Below, piece by piece: positions 10,442-20,695 of a DNA stretch of 64,000 nucleotides (positions within the stretch are counted from its first letter, which is position 1; each line of letters opens with the position of its first letter). The translations under genes and the position numbers were made by a program. The stretch spans positions 8,816,501 to 8,880,500 of the forward strand of contig JASJZC010000002.1 of NCBI GenBank assembly GCA_037178855.1, written 5' to 3'. This DNA is from Oscheius sp. JU75. Its lineage: Eukaryota > Nematoda > Chromadorea > Rhabditida > Rhabditidae. Below the pieces are notes generated by a model. That model did no database searches. It worked only from the letters and a program-made list of their open reading frames with translations, and was not told the origin of the DNA.

Positions 10442-13400
10442 TCGAACAATTTGTGTTGAGCTGCTGCGCTTCAACGAGTCTCGAATACTTTCCGTCCAGA
10501 TGAAGGAGTTGACTGTGGGAACCGCACTCGACTACTGCTCCTTTCTCAATGACATATATCCTGAAAATCGGAGGTATTTTTCTACAAGAAGTCTTACTTG
10601 TCACAGTTCTGTATACTACTCAGTCTGTGAGCGATCGTAATACTCGTCCGCCCCAGACTGGCATCGTTCAGTGCTCGTTGAACGACTTCCTCGCTTTCCG
10701 TGTCGAGAGCAGAAGTGGCCTCGTCCAGAAGAATAATCTTTGGGTCTCGAACCAGGGCTCGAGCTATGGCTATTCTCTGTTTCTGACCTCCGGAAAGAGA
10801 ACGTCCCTTTTCGCCAACATCGGTTTCGTACCCCTTAAAGCAAACTGTTTCTGTCTTTGTCTCTCTACCTCCGTGTCTTTCACTACTCTCTGTCTCTTTA
10901 AAACCCACCGCTGGAAAAGCTTCAATGAAATTTGCTGCATTTGCGGTTCGACAAGCATGCACGACCTTCTCCAAAGGAACTTTCCCAGCGCCCATTGTTA
11001 TATTTTCGATGATTGACCCTAAACCTTATATATACATATATAAAAAAATTAACCTTTGAAAAGAACGGGTTCTTGGGAGACCAACGCCACATTGCTGCGA
11101 AGGTGATGTAGATTCAGAGAACGGATGTTGTGCTCGTCTACTTTCTAAAAATGAGACATGAAAATCAGAGTAAACAAGAAAGATTTCTGTCTCAGCCCAA
11201 TCTCCTAGCATCATCTGACAGCCTCACAGGATCTAGACATTTCTGTTCCAGCATCCGTAACTTCAGACTGATCCAGTCTCCTGAAAAGTTTGAGCAACAA
11301 CCAAATTAAAAACGTGTCTCTATTTCTATCAACTTCAAAAAAAAATCCAAATAGTGTTTGCGCTGGATCAGAGCACTTTTTCACGACTCGGGAAGAGACG
11401 ACAGGGCTAACGGGAAGCTTCTGATAGAGTAGAGGCATCGAAAGCGAAACTGCCATAAAGTTGCAAACCTACAAAAAAGATTCTAGAAACTTTTTGCAAC
11501 TTGGCTCGCTTTCGTTTTTGACTTGTAACAAACTTCCGAAGTTTTCAGTCTACCGGAAGCTTCCTGCTAGCGTTGTCGCCTCTTTTCTCCAAGCTCAGCA
11601 TTTCTACTTTTCTCTACAGAGAAATAGAGACATTCAAACAGTAGCGCTACAGTTTCTTTCGCGTTCTGTTATGGTAAAGAGAAAAAAAGGATAGCTATCT
11701 CGTGAAACCGCCACTTGCTAGTAGCCATCGAAAGATGGCGTCCGTGATCGGCCGTTCTGGCTCCTTGGGCTTTTCCATGGATTCACAGCGGTGTTTGGTA
11801 TAGTTCATCGGAAAAACTGATATGCTCTGATTCAGCGCCCAAACTCTTTGAAAGGTAGAAGTTGACAGAATAAAGACATTTTGGTTGTTGTTCAAAGTAT
11901 TTAGGAGAGTGGGTCTGCCTGAGGTTACGGAAGCTGGACAAGATACATTCTGGTAGACTAAGGCTGCTTCAAAACCCTCGTTATCTTGTTGCCTATTTTT
12001 ATGGCTGCAGGCGTAAAAGCCCTGTATGCTGTCGTGTCTTTTGTTTTGATAGTTCTAGCGTTGTTGAATTCTGGTTGCTTTACATTAGAATCTCCCTGTC
12101 ACTGCGAAAAGAGGTAAGTTCACAAAGAACACATCTGTGAATGAACAAAATTTGCTTACCACCTGTCCACTGTTCGCCAAATAGAACCTTTCCAATAGGG
12201 CAATTGTTGTGCTCTTGCCGCATCCTGAGGCTCCAACCAGTGCTATACTTTGTCCCTTTTTCACCGAGATAGAAAGTTGTCGGGACACCAAAAGATCCGG
12301 TCTCGATGGATAGGCAAAGTCCACTTTAAAAAGAGAGATATTTCCTTGGATTTCCTGGAAAAGGTTGTGAATGAGACAAAGAAACAGAAAAAAACTTACA
12401 GGTTTGTCTCCTCCCTCGATGGCTTCTCTCATTATCTCTTCCTGATCAATGAGTTTGAAAAATTGTTTCGCCGAGCTAGCTGCTCGAACAATTTCAGGGA
12501 AGAAAGGTGCTGAATACATCACGCTCCATCCAGCAATCTGCGAGCCCATGAAGGCAAAGAAGATTGTGTCAACAGAAGCTCGTCCAGAGTAAATCAGATA
12601 TGTGGCCAGGCCGTAGCCACAGAGATCACAGAAAAAGACGAAGCTTTGGGTCAGAGCATAGTTCATCGAGTTGACGAACCCTAACTGGAAGAATGTCTCA
12701 CTGCGTTGCTTAAGAAATCTATCCATACCCGCCTGTCATAGGTCACGGACCTGGTCAGCTGATCAGAAAATTTCTTGAGGAAATGGTCTTCCACTGTTAA
12801 CAGCTGGATTGTTCTAACTTGCTCGACGATTTCGATTGAATACTGTAAGACTCTTGCTCAGGATAAGGTGTTCTCCCACCTCTCCACTCTGATCCTCCAA
12901 CTCCTTTCGCTTCCTTGAAGCATTGGCCACCTTAACGTTCAAAATAGCCAAGATCAGTATACTAAGGCAAAGTCCAAAGCCCAAAAAGCCCAATTCCCAT
13001 GAAAATACGAAGGCTATTGTCAATCCAACAAAAACTGCCGAGACATTGGTCATGTTGATGCTCATGTGGTAGTCAAAGGCCTGAAAAGTACGGTCAAGTT
13101 GACAGAGATTCTATACCGGAATACAATTGGGAGCATGCTGAGCAATCTTGGCCACACAGGCAGCTGGAGAGGACTGTGGCTGGTCGAAAGTGTAGAAGGA
13201 GCGGTAGAGAAGGGAGCGCAGAGCACGGACCTTCAGCTTGGCCATAACTCTTTCGGCTGTCCAGCCGGAAAAGGTGTACATTCCAGTCTGGGTAACCCAA
13301 GACAGCCCTCCACAGAGGAGACAGACCAGAAAAGTCAGCATTCCGTTTGTGACATAGTTGTCTTTGTTTTCCTGAAAGAATACGTTTGAACATTCGTTCT

Positions 13401-16315
13401 CTCTCTGACTCTTTGTCTCTCTGTCTCATTGCCTCTTTTACTCTCTGTCCTTCTGTCTCTCTATCTTCCTCCCTATCTCTTTGTTACTCTGTCTTTCTGT
13501 GTCTATGTGTCTCTTTGTCTCCCCATCTCTCTGTCTCTCGGTCATTCTGGCTCTCTGTCTATCTCTGTTCAACAAACTAACCGTCTTCACTGCTCTGAAG
13601 GCTAGGTTACACTGAACAGCTAGCAATGGCATCTCTAGACCTCTAGCGAGAGCAAAAGCCAGTCCAATGAATGCTTTACCAAGATTCCCACTCAAATTCG
13701 AATAAAGTAGCCAGAGACCACTGCTTGAATGTCTCCTATTTATATATTCCCCAGAACCGATTTCTTCTGTCTTGTCCGAGAAGGACACACGTTTGGACTG
13801 TCTTTGAGAGAGTCTAAGCAAAGTTACAGGTTTGAAATGGCTCCTACTTCCTCATTGAACGCTCTCTGGACATGCCGAACTCTTCGTTGTTGACCTGGCC
13901 GGCTTGGTTGATCTCTTGGGCTCTAGCTAGTCGGGCATAGATTCCTCCTTTTTCGATTAGACCGTCATGGGTTCCTATAAACTTTAGATTAAGCAGAGAG
14001 ACAGAGAAGCGGTATTGCTACCTTCTTCCACCACGGTTCCATTGTCCAGAACATAGATTCTGTTCACATCTTTCAGAGTGCTCAGTCGGTGAGCAATAAT
14101 GACAGTTGTTCGACCTTTTGCTGCCCTGTTCAAAGCCGCCTGTTAGGAATACTGCGAGAAAGAGTATAGTGTGGATCTACCTGTACAACTCTTTCACTTT
14201 CCGTGTCCAGAGCAGACGTCGCCTCGTCGAGAAGAAGAATCTTCGGATCAGTAGAGATTGCTCTGGCTATCGCAATCCTCTGTTTTTGTCCACCAGATAG
14301 TGCTACTCCTCCAACTCCTAAGAGGGTGTCGTAGCCCTGAACCTATTTTTCGCAGAATTAAAAACTCCAGTTACATTCTGTAGCTGTCCAATGAACTCAT
14401 CTGCCCTCGCTATTCGAGCAGCTCTTCTGGCATCTTTCTCAGTGATGCCCTCTCTGCCCAAAAGGATATTTTCCATTACTGTACCGTTGAAAAGGCAAGG
14501 CTCTTGCTCAACCACCCCGATGATCTGTGAGTACACTTTATTGAGTCTTCTATTCCATACTTTTCTAAGCGACCGAACATTGATTCTTTCGATTGGAATG
14601 TCGTCTACTGTGATTTCTCCTGAGACTGTATCGTACAATCTGGTCAAGAGACCGATCTAGAAGAAGATACAAAAGCTATAGTGCTTGACTCACAGATGTA
14701 CTCTTGCCGCAGCCACTCTTCCCGACCAGAGCGATAGACTCTCCGGTTTTGGCTTCCCAGGAGACTCCCTGAATGGATGGCATTCACTGACTCTGTCACA
14801 CACCTTCAATATCTGTGTGTCCCTGTGAGGATACGAGAATGTCACATCTTTTACTGTAATGTTTCCTTTAGCCCCGTCCAAAGTGATTCCGCCATCGAGA
14901 TGTGGAGCTACCTTCGGTCTCTGCAATCCAGAAGTCAGTAAAACAAGAATCGTACCCTATCAATGGTCTCATAGATCGCTCCTGCCGCTATTCTCGCCTT
15001 CAGTATGGCCATCATGTGCGGTCCCAGCAGGCCCAGATAGTAGCCAGTCAGACTGACAGTGTTGACAATGAGGATTACGTCTCCTCCTCGAGTAACCCAG
15101 CCATTGAAGAACCCGTAAATCCCTACCCTGAAGGAAGCGTCATTGAAGTTTAAGTTAGACTTACCAGAATGTAACACCCATAATTCCATAGATTTGGACG
15201 AATGCAAGGCCTTCAAAGAATCCTACCCAGAAATTGTACTTGACCGCGGGTGGGACGATAGTGTCCAAGGTTTCCTCGTACTTTTGAACCATGTGTTCTT
15301 GGGCATTGCAAGCAGCCACTGTTTTAACATTCATTATTGCCTCCTCGACTACGATAGCTGATTCTGTGGTCCTTTCTTGCATGTGGATTGCGTATCGGGA
15401 CGCTACCTGAACTCTCTTCATGCCTCTCTGCCATTCTGTCGTTCTCTCTTCCTGCTCACCCACCTTGCCCATGAGTCCAAGGGTCCAAGCCGAAATTGGA
15501 CCCATTGTGACAGAGATCAGTGTCAGTTGCCAGTTGATGAAGCAGCAAACAACAATCGATGAGATGAACATGGAAAAACCACGGAGAAGCATCCCAAGCT
15601 TCTCTCCGAGTCCATCCTCGATCTTTTGAATATTGCTGGGAGCAGATGAAGATTTCAAAGGGCCGACTTACGAGTTGAGCAAAGAAGTGATTGCTCCAGA
15701 ATTGTTCTCTCCAAACCAGGCAGCGTCTTGTCGCAAGACAGCTGCCAAAAACTGACGACGAAGTGTGTTCACCATGTCACAGCATCCTCTGTGAAGAAGC
15801 CAGCCCTGGAAACGGTGAGTGACAGTGACAGTGACAGCCAACGAACCTGAAGATACGTAGTTACCAACGAAGCTACTCCTCCAGCTGCCAATAGCACCAA
15901 CCAGACTTTGACATCTTCCACTAACTCTGGATTTTCTACATTCTGAAACCCTGTATCCTTAGAAAAAGCGAAAAACAAACGTTTCTATCCTTTAAAAACA
16001 TCGAAGTGATCATTCCACCAAAAACCAGAACCATTGGCTGGACAGCTCCGCCAAAACAGGCAAAGACTGACCCCAAAAAAATACATATTTTGTTGTGGAA
16101 AGACGCAAAACGGAACTGAAAAAACTGTTAGGCAAAATCTGTAAACGTACTCACTAGTTCTCGGTAGGAAACTGGTCTAGTGTCTGACTCTTCTTTTTCG
16201 AGGTCGCCTCTAAACAGTGACCATTTTTCAAAGACCTTGGAATCTACCGGCAAAGAAAAACGTCAGCTAGAAATTGGTATAGTTTACTAAATATTCCTTT
16301 TTCTCTCTTTCGCAT
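10437..16315 (-). CDS. P-glycoprotein-like full ABC transporter, ABCB type (copy B)
   Basis: This is a second full ABCB exporter, paralogous to the one at 1090-6322. The proposed start ATG (16313-16315) lies 5 nt after a TATTTTCAG acceptor, consistent with trans-splicing, and opens [20 protein letters not shown]; a 38-bp intron follows, then [20 protein letters not shown], which aligns with copy A. TMD1 spans about 16140-14930. NBD1 (about 14900-13850) has the Walker A region with SGCGKST, the segment [21 protein letters not shown] and [15 protein letters not shown]2 spans about 13820-12300. NBD2 has [10 protein letters not shown] (about 12220), [18 protein letters not shown] and [13 protein letters not shown], and ends at TAA 10437-10439. 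A roughly 1-kb intron between the NBD2 Walker A exon and the next exon (about 12160-11150) carries a repeat also found at 56431. Both ATPase sites look intact. Confidence 0.92.
11691..11810. repeat. Dispersed repeat, copy 1 (pair with 56431-56540)
   Basis: Shared landmarks are AGCTCGTGAA/ATCTCGTGAA, CCGCCACTTGC, AAGATGG and CACAGCGGTGTTTGGTATAG in the same order and spacing as at 56431-56540. It lies in the long NBD2 intron of P-glycoprotein B. Confidence 0.65.
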
Positions 16316-17582
16316 TCGTTCTGAAAATATAAGATCATGTTAATCTAATAAATAGAATGAGATTATTCATTGAACAGTACACGTTACAGTCAAAAACAAC
16401 TCGAGAAACAAGAGAAACGTAGAGAATGACAGAGAGTTTGAATAGACAGAGAGAGATAAAAAGATAGAGGGATACAAAGATAAAGAGACAGAGAGGCACA
16501 GTGGCATAGAGAGAGACAAAGAGACACAGTGACAGAGAGACAGAGAAATTCGAAAAAAAAAACTCTAACTAACCCGTCATTTTTCAGTGCCAAAATGTGA
16601 TGGTGGCCTGACAACACAGCCTGTACCCGTCTCAGGGTGTAAGGCGCGTCCAGATCGTAATGTGCTACTTTTTGATGGAGTGGCCAGTCTTAGATCATAG
16701 AGCGTCAAAAAAACACCGCCTATCAAGATTTCTTTATAGTTTCGTCCGCCAGGCGGCTAAACTTCTATTTATTGGGAGGAGGGGGTGAACAGGAGAGAAA
16801 GGTCTAGAGATCGATGCGCAGCAAAAGTAAAGTGGGAACTGGTAAATCGAATAGCAGAAGTAAGGGGTTCACTTCAGCTAGATGAACTGTTAATCAAACA
16901 CGATTAGTAGCATGATGATGCGTTGCTACGATTAGCGCACGCGATCTTTGCTGGCAGACGAGGTTGGAACTGGGATTGATCAAGCAGAGACTTCTGGTTG
17001 TCAGTCCTCTTTTCTTAGAGACAGAGTCACCGCGAAATTGCGGAGTCTTGGTGGGGCCATGAAGCAAGAAAGATAAACAAGGATGATAGAGATGGCGATG
17101 GGGGTCACATAAAGGGGGAACTGCCCCTGGTGGAAGAGGGGTAGAGAAGTTTTGACAGATGAACAAGATCATAGTGCCACTGGAAGCAAGAATTAGAGCA
17201 TTCCTGAACTAAATAGTTGCCGATTATTAGTCACACTGACTGGAAACATCGATCATTCCATGTTTCTCAAACCATGAGTCAAAGAGAGACAGAGGGACAG
17301 AGAGATAACTAAACAGAGAGACGGAGAGAGAGACAAAAAGACAGAGAAACAGAGAAATGTCACAGAGTCACAAGAAAAGTGCGACAGAACAAGAGACAGA
17401 AGGGTATAAAGGATAACCTCACATGTTCTTCGGAGGTTGAACCCTGTCTCCCTCTTGTCTGCTCAAAGGGAAAAGGTAGCCTCCCATGAAAAGGGGTAGG
17501 CAAACAAAAGAGGAGCGAGACTTGGAGAGTAGAGATTCGAAGAAAACACAAATCGTGAGAATTGCTTTATTAGGCTGACCTG
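16316..17582. other. 5' flank of P-glycoprotein B and gap to the next gene
   Basis: It contains long GAGACAGAGAGA-type tracts (16430-16550, 17278-17400). A minus-strand frame at 16570-16617 looks exon-like but cannot be joined in frame to the transporter, so it may be 5'UTR or promoter sequence. No gene is supported. Confidence 0.45.
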
Positions 17583-18300
17583 CTAGTATCCTCCAGCACA
17601 GGGCGTAGCGTCCATCTTGTGGTTGATGGCCTCCTTCGTCTCGTGGAACCAGCCGGACAGCCAGCCCTTCTCGTCCGTCTTCTTCATCGCCTTCAGCTCC
17701 TTCACGTAGTCGGCGATCGACTCACAGTCACGAGCCGTACGGATAGCTTCCTTCTCCTCGTCGTGGCCGATGATGACGTCCTCGACTCCGACCGGACCCT
17801 TTTTGTCAGCCCAGACCATCAAAGCCGAGCCCGGCAGATCGATGACAGTGTTCGGAGCAGAAAACTCGTCGGCGAACTTGATGGCCAGTGAGAATGCCTT
17901 CTGTCTCTTGGTCTCGGCTCCGATTGTGTTGATCCAGCGCGTCAGCTCGGGAATCTTGTCGCTGTCCACGACGCGGACGTAGCCCTTCAGATGGTGACCG
18001 GACTTGTTCCACATGCCGACACGGTCCGTGTAAATTTGGACAGTCAGCTCGACGACGGTCCTTCCAGCGATGCGCAGCCGAACAGCGTCCGGGTGGATGA
18101 ACCTGGCATCCTCCGGAGCCAGGACGAGTTTGAGCAGAATGTCGCTGGGCAGGTTGTTGCGGAGGACGAGCTTCTTCGTCACTTGTCCTTTGCTACTCGA
18201 CGAGACGACCAGCTCCGTCGGGGTGGGAATGATCCTAAAGACTAATCTCTGTCACAATCACTGGTAGAAAAAGTAGAGATACTCACGGCGGGCAGTACAT
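17583..18300 (-). CDS. MSP/PapD-like domain protein, 221 residues
   Basis: Exons 18300-18287 and 18234-17583 are joined by a 52-bp intron; the frame closes at 222 codons with TAG at 17583-17585. The N-terminal half, starting PPIIPTPTELVVSSSSKGQ, then KKLVLRNNLPSDILLKLVL and later RIAGRTVVELTVQIY, resembles the strand pattern of major-sperm-protein/VAP immunoglobulin-like domains (E-L-x-F, k-L-x-L-x-N, then a Pro and a beta strand). The C-terminal part is charged and helical and ends DATPCAGGY. The domain call rests on this pattern only and could be wrong; the gene itself is well supported by length, frame and strong codon bias toward C/G third positions. AATAAA lies 12 bp after the stop. Confidence 0.6.
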
Positions 18301-18440
18301 AGTCGGAGACGAACGTTGTCCAACGAGGCGACTAGACAATCTTTTGAGACGTTTTATTGCTGCAATTCGTAACTTTTACAAAGTTGAAAGCAATATTCAT
18401 TTCCAGAAAGTTTGAATTGGAAGAAAGCAAAAAGATATAT

Positions 18441-18873
18441 TCAGGTTGTAATTAGGAGAACAAAGGAAAGAATAAAAAGCGCCATGTGAACAAAGAGAAC
18501 GAAGAGAAAGAGACAGACGATGAGGACCGTCTGCCACCGTTTGAACTGTGGTGTCAAAGGTCCGTAGATGTAAATGTGACTAAAAAAAGTTCAATAAAAA
18601 TTGCTTGTCCAAACCCGCCTCCTTCCCGCCTCCATGTCTGGGTAATTCTGTCCAGGTAGTCCAAAAACTGTCGTAGGTTCTGAAGGTGTCAGAGTAAAGG
18701 ACTGTAAGAGATTATGACAAAAACGATGAGACTACCTGGCTACGCATTGACGGCTCCGGACTGTTGTAGTTGGATGGCATTGGAGCAGATGGAACCACAG
18801 GTCGATGCGATTCCATGACCCGATGGCACTGCCGCAAGCTCGGTTTGGTTATGTTTGTTGGACCATGACTCAT
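18441..18873 (-). CDS. Putative small single-span membrane protein
   Basis: An exon from ATG 18873 encodes MSHGPTNITKPSLRQC and a Pro/Ser-rich stretch, followed by a clear 34-bp intron (about 18735-18702) and SFTLTPSEPTTVFGLPGQ. A last exon from a TTTTTTTAG acceptor reads YGPLTPQFKRWQ plus a strongly hydrophobic segment (VLIVCLFLFVLFVHMALFIL) and TGA at 18441-18443. The last exon's hydrophobic frame does not match the phase of the previous exon with the best donor, so one boundary is unresolved. It is divergent from the small membrane gene at 19146, with about 270 bp between the starts. Confidence 0.4.
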
Positions 18874-19145
18874 TGACTCTTTTGGGGAGAAAAACGGTCA
18901 TTTTGGGGTCTGTCTCTCTGACACACTGTCTCTTTACCTCTCTGTCTCTTTCTTTCTTTCTTCCTTTCTGTCCCTCTGTCTCTCTGTTCCTGTCTCTCCG
19001 TCTCGCTGTATATCGGTCTCTGTCTTTTCTGTTCCTATCCTGCCCAATGCTCTGACCGCACTTGTCACTTCCCACCCTATCTTGACTCACTTTCTAGATT
19101 GATTCACTCCGCAAACTAATAAAATCGAAAATCAGTCTCACCGTC

Positions 19146-19419
19146 ATGACTACCCAGACAGAACAGTCTTCTATTTCTGTTGTAAGTCTGAATATTTTCT
19201 TACAATAACTTCTCCCAGAATCCCAGTCTTTCGGAGAAACCGGGTATCGATGAAGTTCCGCCGTCGTATGACATGATTCACATCGAGACTGGGACTCAGC
19301 CTCCGGAGCGAAGAACTGTAAAAGATTACTGTTTCGGCTGCATGGGTATTGTAATTATCCTTGTCATTTTTGCTTTGTTTATCGGTGTTAACGTTGGATT
19401 CGCTATTCTGTCGTCATAA
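19146..19419 (+). CDS. Small single-span membrane protein with a PPxY motif, 78 residues
   Basis: Exons 19146-19181 and 19219-19419 are split by a 37-bp GTAAGT...CCCAG intron and close in frame. The N-terminal 45 residues are polar with the motif DEVPPSYDM, a PPxY ligand for WW domains of NEDD4-type ubiquitin ligases. The segment CMGIVIILVIFALFIGVNVG is a single membrane helix followed by only a few residues. The layout (cytosolic PPxY, then a C-terminal anchor) resembles small adaptor proteins that recruit NEDD4 ligases, but no family is identified. Confidence 0.65.
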
Positions 19420-19423
19420 TAAA
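19418..19423 (+). terminator. Polyadenylation signal overlapping the stop codon
   Basis: TAA at 19417-19419 is followed by TAAA, so AATAAA overlaps the last two bases of the stop. Confidence 0.6.
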
Positions 19424-20695
19424 CTTTTTGACGACTACAGTTCAGACCTAGAGAGAGACAGAAACCTTCGCTCAATCCTATTGTTAGTTTCTTCGTTGTC
19501 CTGTCTAGCTCATTTTATTCATTTTGAGCGTGACCGGATGTCAGATCCTTCAGACCTCTTGGAACCCTTAGAGATTGGAAAAGCAGGAAAGTTAGATTGG
19601 ATCACTTTTGGCCTCTTAAGGCGACAATAACATTGCGGGTGTACGGGTGTCCCCGGGCACTATTGTAGTGGGTCCCGCGACGAACTTCCCTGAAATCTTT
19701 CGCATTTTTCGGTGCTTTACACGATAATAAAGAATATTAAAGAAACGCTGTTCTTCTCCCCTTTTCTCATTTTCTACATTTTCTATCTATAGTTTTGACG
19801 TAAAAGTAGAAGTTTTTGAGGTGTTTTTCGACGCTGAGTTGATTAAACACTCTTCGAAGTCATGAAAATTTGTGTAAAACGCTGAAAAGTGCTAAAGATT
19901 GGTTTTCAACTACAAAAGCCGTGCCTGGGGACATCCATACACCTCCAATGTTACTGTCCCTTTAAACGTTCTCTTGCGGCTAATCCCTGGACTAAGAGAC
20001 AGCGAAACAGACAGAGCGAGACAGTTTGTCTAGTCTCCCTCACTTCCCACATTTGTCAGTAGTCGCCATCAGGTCTGATCCTTCCAGTAGTTTTTGCTCG
20101 TCTCCAATCGGCTGCCCCATAAACTTCTTTCACCTACCGTACCATTTGGCGGTAAATTGGCGTTCATGCGCGCCCGATTAACGGAGGTCTCCCCCCACTT
20201 TGCACTGGCCAAACTATTCGTGTTTAATGATACGTGTTGGCTGCTGGTGCCACCTCTTGATTGCTAAGAAAAACGGCACAATAATGCGACTGTGACAGCG
20301 ATAGTAAAGGTGTGTGTGAATTGAGATGTCTGTTAGATAAAGGGCAAGGACACTCGGCACCGTTTGTCAAAGTTAGTGTGCGGGCTCCGAGCCGAGATAA
20401 GATCTGTGGGGATGACACCTTGGGTAGTCGCAGCCGGTCAGGAATACCTCATTAATTAGGGTCTAATGACTCAGATTGGCGAAAGGAAGTCGTTTGAGAT
20501 TGAACCTCTGTCAGTGTCTAAACTCAATGAGGATGACAGTGACAGGGCCTGTCTCTCTGCCCCTCTGTCTAGGAAACTTGAGATTTGACCACTTTATTGA
20601 ATCACAAAAACCTGTACACGAATCGTAAGCACCCAGAAGGAAAGAAAGCAAAGGCCAAAAGGTACCAGTACTCATAATGATAACAATGGACAGTA
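19424..20695. other. Intergenic stretch with repeat fragments, no gene
   Basis: At 19485-19535 it shares TTAGTTTCTT and TTTTATTCATTTTGAGC with the repeat at 2520-2570. The rest is AT-rich spacer with short GAGACAG tracts. Open frames are short and unsupported. Confidence 0.5.

Noticed and set aside
16390-16617. Minus-strand frame beginning MLSGHHHILALKND upstream of P-glycoprotein B
   Set aside because: The rest is microsatellite, and splicing to the first transporter exon is out of frame.
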